Notes under the pieces: generated by a model
Databases searched by the model: none
Seen by the model: only the letters and a program-made list of their open reading frames with translations
What the model was told of the DNA's origin: nothing
Translations under genes and position numbers: made by a program
NCBI RefSeq assembly: GCF_008727715.1
Contig: NZ_CP044218.1
Location: 5,005,501-5,069,500 of the forward strand
DNA: 64,000 nt
Source of the DNA: Mesorhizobium terrae
GTDB lineage: Bacteria > Pseudomonadota > Alphaproteobacteria > Rhizobiales > Rhizobiaceae
Direction of reading: 5' to 3'
Part shown: positions 51,098 to 62,538 of the stretch, piece after piece
Layout: the number at the start of each line of letters is the position of its first letter
Numbering within the stretch: position 1 is the first letter of the stretch

Positions 51098-51356
51098 CAT
51101 TTCCGCCAGACCGATCCGAACCGTTCCGTCGCCTGGCAAAAACAGAGCCAGGCGCCACGCGCCGAGACATATCCTCCCGCTCAGCATTTGTTCAAAACAC
51201 CGTCATTGCGCAGCGATATCTCCACGACAACAGCCTAAAGGAAATCGCGCCGCAGCGGCTGCAAGGTCGAATCTCAGGCAGTGGTACGTCCGTGAAACGG
51301 CAGTGACCAGCTCAGCGAGCCAAATCGCAAAATAGCGCTGATTTCCATGGGAGATT

Positions 51357-51430
51357 TGGAGCGGGTGAAGGGAATCGAACCCTCGTATTCAGCTTGGAAG
51401 GCTGCTGCTCTACCATTGAGCTACACCCGC
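51357..51430 (-). tRNA. tRNA-Gly (TCC)
   Basis: 74 nt with encoded CCA. Acceptor GCGGGTG/CACCCGC, D-arm TAGCTCAATGGTAGAGC, anticodon loop CTTCCAA (anticodon TCC), and T-arm GAGGGTTCGATTCCCTT. Lies 122 bp after tRNA-Tyr on the same strand. Confidence 0.96.
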
Positions 51431-51552
51431 GCCGCGTCCGCATCCATAGATGAGATGGCGGCGTTCTAAAAGCCCGTTCCGCGAGAAATTTCGTCGCTGC
51501 GCCGCAGTCGGGCGCGGCGTGGTCGTCAAGCGAAATTCCTTAAAGGAAAGAG

Positions 51553-51637
51553 TGGTGGGAGAAGTAGGACTCGAACCTACGAAGGCGTAGCCAGCGGATT
51601 TACAGTCCGCCCCCTTTGCCGCTCGGGACATTCTCCC
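51553..51637 (-). tRNA. tRNA-Tyr (GTA)
   Basis: 85 nt with encoded CCA and a long variable arm, as expected for tRNA-Tyr. Acceptor GGGAGAA with TTCTCCC, anticodon loop CTGTAAA (anticodon GTA), T-arm GTAGGTTCGAGTCCTAC. Confidence 0.97.
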
Positions 51638-51701
51638 GTAACCGTTGCCATGCTCCGTTGAAGGAGCCGGCCTGCCCGATACCGGGCCGGAAACCGGGTG
51701 C

Positions 51702-51730
51702 CTTATGGCGGCTGGTACCTTATGTGTCAA
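51702..51730 (-). promoter_or_regulatory. Promoter of the tRNA-Tyr/tRNA-Gly unit
   Basis: Minus strand TTGACA (51725-51730), 17-bp spacer, CATAAG (51702-51707). The -35 is perfect. It is about 65 bp upstream of the tRNA-Tyr 5' end. Confidence 0.7.
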
Positions 51731-51847
51731 CCGCACTGTGATTGTTTTTCATGGCAAGTTTTGGCTTGCGCATCTGTCTTGTGCAGTTAGCCGGCCGAAC
51801 ACCATCGAAATATGGGCAAAGGCCGCCACTACCGCTATAGAGGCCCC

Positions 51848-52696
51848 ATGACAGACGATAAGAAAACCGGCACCGCCAAAGACACGCACTACGCCAAGCT
51901 GCGGCGCGCGCATCGCGACGAAAAGAGCGGCGGCGCGCCCGCCTTCCGGCCGCGTCCTAAGGTCGGGCCCGGTGAAGCCGCGGCCAACGGGCTGGTCAGG
52001 CTCTACGGGCTGCACACGGTGCGCGCCGCGCTCGACAATCCCGGCCGCCGCATCCGCTCCATGCTGGTGACACGCAACGCGCTGGAGCGGCTGGGCATCG
52101 CCGACATCGCCGCCCTGCCCTTCAAGGCCGAACTGGTCGAGCCGCGCGAGATCGACAAGGTGACCGGCTCCGACGCCGTGCACCAGGGCGTGCTGATCGA
52201 GGCCGAGCCGCTCAAGCCGAAGCGGCTCGATGCGCTTGGCGACACCAGGCTGGTGCTGGTGCTCGACCAGGTGACCGACCCGCACAATGTCGGCGCTATA
52301 CTGCGCTCGGCCGTGGCCTTCGGCGCCGGCGCGCTGATCACCACCGCGCGCCACAGCCCGCAGGAAAGCGGCGTTTTGGCCAAATCCGCCTCCGGCGCGC
52401 TGGAGCATATCGACCATATCGAGGTGAAGAACCTGGCCGACGCCATCGGCGAACTGCACGCGGCCGGTTTCCAGACGATCGGCCTCGATTCGGACGGAGC
52501 GGCGGAGCTCGAAAAAACTTTCTCGGGCGAGAAGATCGCGCTGGTGCTGGGCGCGGAAGGAAAAGGCCTGCGCCAGAAGACCCGCGAGACGGTGACGGCG
52601 CTGGCCAGGCTCGACATGCCGGGCGTCATCCGCTCGCTCAATGTCTCCAACGCGGCGGCGGTTGCGCTCTACGCGGTGCGGCGCTTTCTCGGCTGA
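51848..52696 (+). CDS. rlmB: 23S rRNA (guanosine-2'-O-)-methyltransferase RlmB (SpoU/TrmH family)
   Basis: Methylates the ribose of G2251 in the P loop of 23S rRNA (if truly RlmB). The 282-residue protein from ATG 51848 has a basic N-terminal extension, the substrate-binding domain (LVRLYGLHTVRAALDNPGRR), and the SPOUT motifs LVLVLDQVTDPHNVGAILRS, LVLGAEGKGLRQKT and IRSLNVSNAAAVALYAVRR, which make the trefoil knot. It is divergent from the tRNA-Tyr/Gly unit, the same neighbourhood as in other Rhizobiales. Confidence 0.92.
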   Translation: MTDDKKTGTAKDTHYAKLRRAHRDEKSGGAPAFRPRPKVGPGEAAANGLVRLYGLHTVRAALDNPGRRIRSMLVTRNALERLGIADIAALPFKAELVEPREIDKVTGSDAVHQGVLIEAEPLKPKRLDALGDTRLVLVLDQVTDPHNVGAILRSAVAFGAGALITTARHSPQESGVLAKSASGALEHIDHIEVKNLADAIGELHAAGFQTIGLDSDGAAELEKTFSGEKIALVLGAEGKGLRQKTRETVTALARLDMPGVIRSLNVSNAAAVALYAVRRFLG

Positions 52697-53042
52697 GCAA
52701 ACATCGCCTCGCCAAAAAGAATGCCCTCGCGTTGGGAAACGAGGGCAAGGGCTTGCGCCTGAACGGAAATCGGCTGCGAGCATCTGGCGGCCTGATTGGC
52801 GGCACGCCGATACCGCATCGAGATCGGTTTGATCCACCTCGCCCGCCGCAAGGCAAAACGAGGTGGATCAAGAGGCGGTCCGCCACTCCCAAGGTGAACC
52901 GCAATCGGGAACCCTGCTCTCCTGCACCGCCGGGGGCACCGTCTCCCCCAGGCACGACCCAAGGCAGGGAGACGTATTGCGGCGGACCTCAAAACGGAGC
53001 GCACCCGAGAAGGATGCGCTCAGGGGAGAGGTTCCCTTAGTC
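52697..53042. repeat. Gene-free interval with a 13-bp inverted repeat
   Basis: 346 bp between convergent rlmB and glxR, without a gene. It holds a possible rlmB terminator GCCCTCG/CGAGGGC (52723-52746), a perfect 13-bp inverted repeat TTGATCCACCTCG (52829-52841) with CGAGGTGGATCAA (52859-52871), and a hairpin ahead of glxR (next feature). Confidence 0.6.
52990..53021 (-). terminator. Terminator of the gcl-hyi-glxR operon
   Basis: GAGCGCA (52997-53003) pairs with TGCGCTC (53015-53021); on the minus strand the hairpin is followed by CGTTTTGAGG. 22 bp beyond the glxR stop. Confidence 0.55.
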
Positions 53043-53927
53043 CTAAGCCACCTCGTGGCCGGCCATGCGCTCCAGCGCCTTGACGAGGCCGGAGTGGTCG
53101 TCCCTGGCGTCGCCATTGGCCGCGCAGGAATTGAACAGCTGCTGCGTGGTCGATGTGTTCGGAAGCGCGACGCCGAGCGACTTCGCGCCCTCCAGCGCCA
53201 AGTTCAGGTCCTTCTGGTGCAGTTCGATGCGGAAGCCCGGCGCGAAGGTGCGCTTGACCATGCGATCGCCATGCACTTCGAGGATGCGCGAATTGGCGAG
53301 CCCGCCCATCAGCGCCTGCCGCACCCTGGCCGGATCGGCACCGGCCTTGGAGGCGAACACCAGCGCTTCGGCGACGGCCTCGATGGTCAGCGCGACGATG
53401 ATCTGGTTGGCCACCTTGGCGGTCTGACCGGAGCCGTTCGGGCCGACCAGCGTGATGTTTTTGCCCAGCCGCTCGAAGATCGGCTTGGCGCGCTCGAACG
53501 AGGCTTCCTCCCCGCCAACCATGATGGCAAGCGAAGCAGCCTTGGCGCCGACTTCGCCACCCGACACCGGCGCATCGAGATAATCGGCACCCGTCGTCTT
53601 GACCTTGGCGGCGAATTCCTTGGTGAAGATCGGCGAGATCGAGCTCATGTCGACAACGAGCTTGCCCTTCGACAAGCCTTCGGCGACGCCCTTGGCGCTG
53701 AACAGAACCTCCTCGACCTGCGGCGTGTCGGGAACCATCACGATGATGATGTCGGCCGCGCGCGCCACCGCGTCATTGCCGGTGACGACCTTGATGCCCT
53801 TGGCCGAAAGCTCGGCCGACGGCTTGGCGAAGTGATCGGTCGTGACCACTTCGTAGCCCGCGTCGAGCAGGTGTCCCGCCATCGGCGCGCCCATGATGCC
53901 GAGGCCGATGAAACCGATCTTTTCCAT
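53043..53927 (-). CDS. glxR: 2-hydroxy-3-oxopropionate (tartronate semialdehyde) reductase
   Basis: Reduces tartronate semialdehyde to D-glycerate. The 294-residue beta-hydroxyacid dehydrogenase begins MEKIGFIGLGIMGAPMAGHL (NAD-binding GLGIMG at 8-13). It has the substrate motif DAPVSGGEVGAKAASLAIMV and the catalytic Lys in KVANQIIVALTIEAVAEALV. ATG 53927 is chosen because AGGA lies 8 bp upstream; ATG 53933 is too close to it. Third gene of the gcl operon. Confidence 0.95.
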   Translation of the reverse strand: MEKIGFIGLGIMGAPMAGHLLDAGYEVVTTDHFAKPSAELSAKGIKVVTGNDAVARAADIIIVMVPDTPQVEEVLFSAKGVAEGLSKGKLVVDMSSISPIFTKEFAAKVKTTGADYLDAPVSGGEVGAKAASLAIMVGGEEASFERAKPIFERLGKNITLVGPNGSGQTAKVANQIIVALTIEAVAEALVFASKAGADPARVRQALMGGLANSRILEVHGDRMVKRTFAPGFRIELHQKDLNLALEGAKSLGVALPNTSTTQQLFNSCAANGDARDDHSGLVKALERMAGHEVA

Positions 53928-54009
53928 TGTCATTTTCCTTTCGATGTCGGTCGTTCTCGCGGCTGTCAGGCTCGCGCCGTGCCAGCGAGGGGAATATCCG
54001 TGAACCCGG

Positions 54010-54807
54010 TCAGGCCGCTGCGCTGCCCTTGCCGGCGAATGGCTTGAACCAGCCGAGGCCTGCCTCGGTGCCGGCCTTCGGCTTGTATTCAGCGCCGATC
54101 CAGCCCGAATAGCCGATGCGGTCGATGTGGTCGTAGAGGAAGGGATAGTTGATCTCGCCCGTCCCCGGCTCGTTGCGTCCGGGATTGTCCGCCAGCTGGA
54201 TATGCGCGATGCGGCCGAGATTGGCCTCGATGGTCCGGGCGAGATCCCCCTCCATGACCTGCATGTGGTAGATGTCGTATTGCAGATAGAGGTTCTTCGA
54301 ATTGACGCGCGCGATGATGTCGAGCGCCTGTCTGGTGTTGGTCAGGAAGAAGCCCGGAATGTCGTGCGTGTTGATCGGTTCGATCAAAAGCTTGATGCCG
54401 GCCTGCTCCAGCTTCTCGGCGGCGAAGCCGAGGTTTTCGACAAAAACGTTCTCCAGTGCCTGGGAAGCGACGCCAGCCGGGGCGATGCCGGCCAGGCAGT
54501 TTATCTGCTCGCAGCCCAGCGCATGGGCGTAGGTGATGGCCTTGGCCACGCCCTGGCGGAATTCGTGGATGCGCTCGGGGAGAACGGCGATGCCGCGCTC
54601 GCCCTTGGCCCAGTCGCCCGGCGGCAGGTTGAACAGGACCTGGGTCAGGCCGTTCTTCTTCAGGCGCGCGGCGACCGCCTCCGGCGCATGGTCATAAGGG
54701 GCGATGTATTCGACACCCTTGAAGCCGGCGCGAGCCGCCGCATCGAAGCGATCGAGGAATTCGTGCTCGTTGAAGAGCATCGAAAGATTGGCTGAAAACC
54801 GTGGCAT
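54010..54807 (-). CDS. hyi: Hydroxypyruvate isomerase
   Basis: Interconverts hydroxypyruvate and tartronate semialdehyde. The 265-residue TIM-barrel (xylose isomerase-like) protein begins MPRFSANLSMLFNEHEFLDR and has the metal/substrate residues in LLIEPINTHDIPGFFL, QYDIYHMQVMEGDLARTIE and HIQLADNPGRNEPGTGEINY. Lies between gcl and glxR, the same order as the E. coli allantoin-glyoxylate genes. Confidence 0.95.
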   Translation of the reverse strand: MPRFSANLSMLFNEHEFLDRFDAAARAGFKGVEYIAPYDHAPEAVAARLKKNGLTQVLFNLPPGDWAKGERGIAVLPERIHEFRQGVAKAITYAHALGCEQINCLAGIAPAGVASQALENVFVENLGFAAEKLEQAGIKLLIEPINTHDIPGFFLTNTRQALDIIARVNSKNLYLQYDIYHMQVMEGDLARTIEANLGRIAHIQLADNPGRNEPGTGEINYPFLYDHIDRIGYSGWIGAEYKPKAGTEAGLGWFKPFAGKGSAAA

Positions 54808-54852
54808 AGCGGAACTTCCTTGGAATTTGAGTCAACGCGTTGAGAAACTGAT

Positions 54853-56634
<1,782 letters not shown>

Positions 56635-56846
56635 GTGTAAGCCCTCCAAACCGAGTGATGTTCGAATGACCGGAGTCTGCCAGCGCCGAGGCTATTTTTC
56701 AATTTTTCCAGAATATTTTTTCATTTTTCAATTTCTTCGACTACTAATTGTTTCTAAACGATTATTCGTTTTCCAGATAATTGTCCTCGCCACGATATGA
56801 AAAACTTTTTTATTGAAGTTCGGCCGATAACGGTGACAATGCCGGC
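56635..56846. promoter_or_regulatory. AT-rich divergent control region gcl / IclR regulator
   Basis: This 212-bp interval is strikingly AT-rich against the GC-rich surroundings. It contains the perfect palindrome AAACGATTATTCGTTT (56756-56771, 6-bp arms) and two related A/T runs with TTTTTCAAT and TTTTTCCAG near 56696-56735. One or more may be the IclR-family operator; the exact site is not proven. Confidence 0.55.
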
Positions 56847-57668
56847 ATGGAACCGACCGAAAAACGCCAGCGCGGCCGTCCGCGCGCCTTCAATGCCCCG
56901 TCGGATGCGGCGCAGGTGCAATCCCTGGACCGCGCGCTGCGCATCCTCGCCATCGTCGCGGAAGGCAGCGGCCTGTCGCTCTCCGAGATCGCCAATGCGT
57001 CGGGTATCGCCGCCTCCACCGCCTATCGCATGCTGACCACGCTGGAGGCGCATGGCATGGTCGAGTTCGACAAGAGCGACCAGCTCTGGTCGATCGGGGT
57101 CGAGACCTATCGCATGGGCGCCGCCTTCCTGCGTCGCCGCAAGCTGGTCGACCGCGCCCGCATCGTCATGCAGGAATTGATGGAAAGGACCGGCGAAACC
57201 GCCAATCTCGGTCTTGCCGAGGATGATTGCGTGGTTTTCGTCAGCCAGGTCGAGACGCATCAGGCGATCCGCGCCTTCTTCAGGCCGGGCACGCGCAGCC
57301 CGTTCCATGCGTCGGGTATCGGCAAGGCGGTGCTGGCCTATCTCGACGGCGACCGCGTCGCCGCCATCAGCCGCAAGGCCGGGCTCGAGGCCTTCACCGG
57401 CAAGACCTTGTCCACCCTGCCCGCGCTGGCGCTCGACCTGAAGACGATCCGCGAACGCGGCTGGTCGGTCGACGACGAAGAGCGCAACCTCGGCATGCGT
57501 TGCGTCGCGGCCGCCATTTTCAACGAGTTCGGCGAGCCGGTCGGCGGTGTTTCAGTGTCGGGACCGACCGCTCGGGTCACGCCGGACCGCCTGGCCGAGA
57601 TCGGCCCCCTGGTGCGCGACGCGGCGGCGGAGGTGACCAAGATGATCGGCGGCAGCGCGCCGGACTGA
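56847..57668 (+). CDS. IclR-family transcriptional regulator of the glyoxylate operon
   Basis: A 273-residue regulator. The N-terminal winged helix contains LDRALRILAIVAEGSGLSLS and IANASGIAASTAYRMLTTLE (about 30-71), and the C-terminal effector domain includes FRPGTRSPFHASGIGKAVLA and RERGWSVDDEERNLGMRCVA. It is transcribed away from gcl across the AT-rich control region, so by analogy to AllR-type regulators it probably represses gcl-hyi-glxR until glyoxylate or a related compound is bound. Effector not established. Confidence 0.92.
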   Translation: MEPTEKRQRGRPRAFNAPSDAAQVQSLDRALRILAIVAEGSGLSLSEIANASGIAASTAYRMLTTLEAHGMVEFDKSDQLWSIGVETYRMGAAFLRRRKLVDRARIVMQELMERTGETANLGLAEDDCVVFVSQVETHQAIRAFFRPGTRSPFHASGIGKAVLAYLDGDRVAAISRKAGLEAFTGKTLSTLPALALDLKTIRERGWSVDDEERNLGMRCVAAAIFNEFGEPVGGVSVSGPTARVTPDRLAEIGPLVRDAAAEVTKMIGGSAPD

Positions 57669-57677
57669 CCGTCGTCC

Positions 57678-57845
57678 TCAGCCAATGCCGGTGACGTGGC
57701 GCAGCCAGAATGCCAGGACGATGAAACCGATGACGAAGCTGACGCCGGTCCAGTCGACATTCGCCCCCTTGACGGCGTTGTACAGCTTCATGACCAGCAC
57801 CCACACGGCCAGCACGATCAGGACGACAAAGACGATCCGGAGCAT
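57678..57845 (-). CDS. Small membrane protein of unknown function
   Basis: A 55-residue protein from ATG 57845 (MLRIVFVVLIVLAVWVLVMK), with two hydrophobic segments joined by LYNAVKGANVDWTGVSF. A GGGGA stretch lies upstream. The frame can be read back to 57887. It converges on the IclR gene with 9 bp between the stops. No known family. Confidence 0.6.
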   Translation of the reverse strand: MLRIVFVVLIVLAVWVLVMKLYNAVKGANVDWTGVSFVIGFIVLAFWLRHVTGIG

Positions 57846-58007
57846 CACCAATCCCCGCGCAACGACGCCCACGAGGAGCGCCAGCAAAGGATATAGGCAT
57901 GGAGCCCGCCGATTTCATGCCGGTGGCGGCAAATGCCCAAATCTCGACACGCGCGGCGTCGACAAATATCTTTACTGGAACGGCAAATATGCTAACCGGA
58001 GCGCCGT

Positions 58008-58083
58008 GCCCTTGTAGCTCAGCTGGTAGAGCAGCGGTTTTGTAAACCGAAGGTCGGCGGTTCGATCCCGTCCGGGGGCACCA
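58008..58083 (+). tRNA. tRNA-Thr (TGT)
   Basis: 76 nt with encoded CCA. Acceptor GCCCTTG/CGGGGGC (two G-U), D-arm TAGCTCAGCTGGTAGAGC, anticodon loop TTTGTAA (anticodon TGT), T-arm GGCGGTTCGATCCCGTC. Confidence 0.96.
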
Positions 58084-58102
58084 TTTTCTCTATCTCACGC
58101 GA

Positions 58103-58287
58103 GTTCGCTTCGCTCACCGCTCCGATGGGGCGGCCTGTTGGGCCGACGGACAGTCGTCCTTGCGAATCCCGCGGGTTCGATCCTGCGCCGGAGAGGTGCG
58201 CCATTCCCGATCCCACTTCAGCTTGTTTCGCTTGCCGCTCCGATGGAGCGACGGGCTACCGCCCTCGCGAATCCCGTGGTTTCGACC
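58103..58287. repeat. Imperfect tandem repeat downstream of tRNA-Thr
   Basis: Units at 58103-58183 and 58225-58287 share GTTCGCTT, GCCGCTCCGATGG, GCGAATCCCG and GGTTTCGA/GGGTTCGATCC, with deletions between. The ends of both units resemble a tRNA T-arm. Part of the 613-bp gene-poor interval 58084-58696. Confidence 0.6.
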
Positions 58288-58303
58288 CTTCCCGACTGCC
58301 TTT

Positions 58304-58435
58304 TCAGCGCTTGTTCAGGCACGGCATCAGGATGCCGCTGCATTTCGAGACGACGGGTTCATTCATCTGGTCCGAAGCCCTGACGACGATTGAGAACATG
58401 ACGGCAAACGAGCCGAGCATCAGGAACAGGATCAT
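58304..58435 (-). CDS. Candidate 43-residue membrane peptide
   Basis: An open frame from ATG 58435 to TGA 58304. The product begins MILFLMLGSFAVMFSIVVRA, a single hydrophobic segment, followed by a polar part with two cysteines (NEPVVSKCSGILMPCLNKR). The clean helix-then-polar design and CSGILMPC make it more protein-like than neighbouring frames, but no strong SD is visible and the length gives little statistical support. Confidence 0.4.
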   Translation of the reverse strand: MILFLMLGSFAVMFSIVVRASDQMNEPVVSKCSGILMPCLNKR

Positions 58436-58696
58436 CAGGCGTGACAAGGGCAAAGCGCAGCTCTCGAAAATGTGGCCCCCGCCTCCCGATTGCTGTCCTT
58501 AGCATGACCAAAGCAAATTTCCGAAAAATTAAGACAGGTTTTAACCATGTTTTCGGCAGGGTCGCGATGCCGCGGTTCTGGTCCGGGAGCGGCAACATCG
58601 TCACCACCGCCCGCGTCACACCCTTTGCAGGCACGCATCACGCATGCTACCCCGCGACGGGCGATGCCGAGGATCACCAATCGCCAGCCGGGGACC

Positions 58697-59470
58697 ATGA
58701 CGAACACCGCAAGCCGCCTCGCCTTCGTTTCCTCCGACACCGACGACGCCAAGGCAGCGCTCGAGCGGCTGTCAGCCCGTTATGGCCAGGCTCCGGTGGA
58801 CGAAGCCGATACGATCGTGGCGCTGGGCGGCGACGGCTTCCTGTTGCAGACGCTGCGCGACACGATGAGCACGGGTAAGCGCGTCTTCGGCATGAACCGC
58901 GGCACGATCGGCTTCCTGATGAACGAGTTCCGTGAGAAGAACTTGCCCGAACGCATCGCGAAGGCCGTGCCCGAAACCATCCGCCCGCTCGAAATGGTGG
59001 CGACCGGCGCCGATGGCGAGACCGTCTCGGCGCTTGCCATCAACGAGGTGGCGCTGTGGCGCCAGTCCTATCAGACCGCCAAGATCCGGATCGCGGTGGA
59101 CGACCATGTCAGGCTGGAGGAATTGAGCTGCGACGGCGTCATGATCGCCACGCCGGCCGGCTCGACCGCCTATAATCTCTCCGCCCACGGCCCCATCCTG
59201 CCGCTCGACGCGCCGCTGCTCGCGCTGACGCCGGTGAGCCCGTTCCGGCCGCGGCGCTGGCGCGGCGCGCTGCTCTCCAACCGGGCGACGGTGCGCTTCG
59301 ACATCCTCGAGGCGGAAAAACGTCCGGTGAACGCCGCCGCCGACCACACGGAAGTGAAGGCGGTGACCTCGGTGACGGTGCGGGAATCGCTGACCGCGAC
59401 CGCCACTTTGCTGTTCGATCCCAACCATTCCTGGGACGAGCGCATTCTCGCCGAACAATTCCGCTATTGA
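58697..59470 (+). CDS. nadK: NAD kinase
   Basis: Makes NADP from NAD and ATP or polyphosphate. The 257-residue protein from ATG 58697 has the signature GGDG at 44-47 ([20 protein letters not shown]), the NE/D motif [20 protein letters not shown], and the glycine-rich [21 protein letters not shown]. The length fits the compact alphaproteobacterial form. The frame is open back to 58547, but the family does not use it. Confidence 0.95.
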   Translation: MTNTASRLAFVSSDTDDAKAALERLSARYGQAPVDEADTIVALGGDGFLLQTLRDTMSTGKRVFGMNRGTIGFLMNEFREKNLPERIAKAVPETIRPLEMVATGADGETVSALAINEVALWRQSYQTAKIRIAVDDHVRLEELSCDGVMIATPAGSTAYNLSAHGPILPLDAPLLALTPVSPFRPRRWRGALLSNRATVRFDILEAEKRPVNAAADHTEVKAVTSVTVRESLTATATLLFDPNHSWDERILAEQFRY

Positions 59471-59554
59471 GCGTCCCGCCCGCCTTGACGGCGTGCTTCG
59501 CGGCCCCACATTAAGGTTGACCCACGCAATCGCGCGGTTTCCGGCCCGTTTGTG

Positions 59555-59583
59555 TTGACAAAACGCGGACTTGCGCCTATCGC
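59555..59583 (+). promoter_or_regulatory. Promoter of the DEAD-box helicase gene
   Basis: TTGACA (59555-59560), 17-bp spacer, TATCGC (59578-59583). It implies transcription from about 59590 and hence a translation start downstream of that point. Confidence 0.65.
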
Positions 59584-59663
59584 CGTGCAGCATATCGCAG
59601 ACGCGGGGCGTCTGCCGCGACGGAAGCCGCCGCGCTCCCAATACAAGCCAAAGACAGCAAAAC

Positions 59664-61184
<1,521 letters not shown>

Positions 61185-61230
61185 TCGCGCCGCTACGAAA
61201 ACCGGCTCAAGCCCCACCATCGAGACAGAC

Positions 61231-61259
61231 AAAAACGGCCCCGAAACGGGGCCGTTTTT
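61231..61259. terminator. Bidirectional intrinsic terminator
   Basis: Perfect 13-bp stem AAAAACGGCCCCG/CGGGGCCGTTTTT with an AAA loop and T runs on both strands; serves the helicase gene (plus) and the convergent OmpA-type gene (minus). Confidence 0.95.
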
Positions 61260-61280
61260 GTATGCGTGAATCGCCCTGCC

Positions 61281-61928
61281 TCAGGTGAGCGGCGAGAGCT
61301 GGATTTCGACGCGGCGGTTCTGCGCGCGGCCGGCAGGGGTGTTGTTGGGCGCAACCGGGCGCGTCGCACCGAAACCGGTGACGGCGAAGCGCCGGGAATC
61401 GACACCCTGCGCCGACAGGTAGTTCGCGACCGAAAGCGCGCGACGCTGCGACAGGTCGAAATTGTGCTGGGCGCCACCGGTGGAATCGGTGTGGCCGAAC
61501 ACGTCGACTGTCGTCTGGTTGTACTTCTTGAGCACCAGGGCCACCGAATTCAGCACCGGATAGAAGGTCGCCTTCACCGCGTCCTGGTCGGTGTTGAACG
61601 TCACGTCGGACGGCATGTTGAGGATGATCTGGTTGCCGGCGCGGGTGACGGAGACGCCGGTGCCCTCCAGCTGCTGGCGCAGCGCATTCTCGTTCTGATC
61701 CATCACCGAGCCGATGGCACCGCCGGCCAGCGCGCCGATGCCGGCGCCGATCAAGGCATTGCGACGGTCGTTACCGCCGGCCAAGGTGCCAAGTGCTGCA
61801 CCCGCGAGACCGCCGAGAACGGCGCCGCCCGCGGTGTTGGAAACCTTCTGCTCGCCCGTATACGGATCGGTGGTGCAGGCGCTGGCCAGCACGGCAACGG
61901 CCACCAGGCTGAGCACTGTCTTCTTCAT
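61281..61928 (-). CDS. OmpA-family outer-membrane lipoprotein
   Basis: A 215-residue lipoprotein. From ATG 61928 it has a signal peptide with lipobox LASAC (Cys18), a glycine-zipper segment (GGAVLGGLAGAALGTLAGGN and ALIGAGIGALAGGAIGSVMD, about 34-75) and a C-terminal OmpA domain that binds peptidoglycan (DVFGHTDSTGGAQHNFDLSQ, VTGFGATRPVAPNNTPAGRA). AGAGGGG lies upstream. The YiaD/Pal-like layout suggests a tether between outer membrane and cell wall. Confidence 0.93.
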   Translation of the reverse strand: MKKTVLSLVAVAVLASACTTDPYTGEQKVSNTAGGAVLGGLAGAALGTLAGGNDRRNALIGAGIGALAGGAIGSVMDQNENALRQQLEGTGVSVTRAGNQIILNMPSDVTFNTDQDAVKATFYPVLNSVALVLKKYNQTTVDVFGHTDSTGGAQHNFDLSQRRALSVANYLSAQGVDSRRFAVTGFGATRPVAPNNTPAGRAQNRRVEIQLSPLT

Positions 61929-62097
61929 GGGATACCCCTCTCCAAGCTGCGGCCGCGACTCGCCGGCCGGGCCACTGATTAGACGCGCTTCTAGCACGAA
62001 TTGCGGCGAAAACCGGAACACCAAATGGCAAGCACCGGGGATTTGCCCGGCGCTTCGGCCAATTTTTCGATGAGGGGAAAAAACGATCTTCGGCCCG

Positions 62098-62469
62098 TCA
62101 CCAGAGATTTTTGCCATCGATCACGACCACCTCGACCTCGTCGAGGTCGAAATCGTCGAACAGGCGTGCGTTGACGCTGATCTTGGGGTTGTCGAAGTCA
62201 GGCTCTCCGGTCGACCAGTCCGGCGTCTGGGTGAAGGTGCCGCAACCGCAGACGGCGCAGAAGCCGTGTTTGATGGTCTTGGAACCCCAGCGATAGAAGC
62301 TCACGTTCTGCGGCGCGCTGGTCAGCTTGAACTGGTCCGGGGTGTAGTAGGCCCAGAGCGCGCCGCGCTTGGAACAGAAGGAACAGGTGCACTGCGTCAC
62401 CGTCCCGGGCGCATCCGACACTTCGAATGTCGTGGCCTTGCAGTGACAGCTTCCCTTGACGATCATCAT
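62098..62469 (-). CDS. GFA-family (glutathione-dependent formaldehyde-activating-like) protein
   Basis: A 123-residue zinc-binding protein. Cysteine pairs are visible as GSCHCKA (Cys8, Cys10), QCTCSFCSKRG and FCAVCGCGTF, the pattern of the Gfa/CENP-V fold. These are often called S-(hydroxymethyl)glutathione synthases, but activity is uncertain for most members. The start is ATG 62469 or the next codon, 62466; AAGGAG lies 4 or 7 bp upstream. Confidence 0.88.
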   Translation of the reverse strand: MMIVKGSCHCKATTFEVSDAPGTVTQCTCSFCSKRGALWAYYTPDQFKLTSAPQNVSFYRWGSKTIKHGFCAVCGCGTFTQTPDWSTGEPDFDNPKISVNARLFDDFDLDEVEVVVIDGKNLW

Positions 62470-62538
62470 GTCTCTCCTTCCGTGGCGCGGCAACCAGGCC
62501 GCAACACACCATAGAGGGGCCCTCCTGACAACTTAACG

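Noticed and set aside
58019..58216. A minus-strand 65-codon frame ending in PPDGIEPPTFGLQNRCSTS
   Set aside because: This is the familiar false protein made by translating the antisense of a tRNA (here tRNA-Thr).
58125..58502. A 125-codon frame with repeated ESRGFDP
   Set aside because: The repeat comes from the tandem DNA repeat downstream of tRNA-Thr, not from a protein design.
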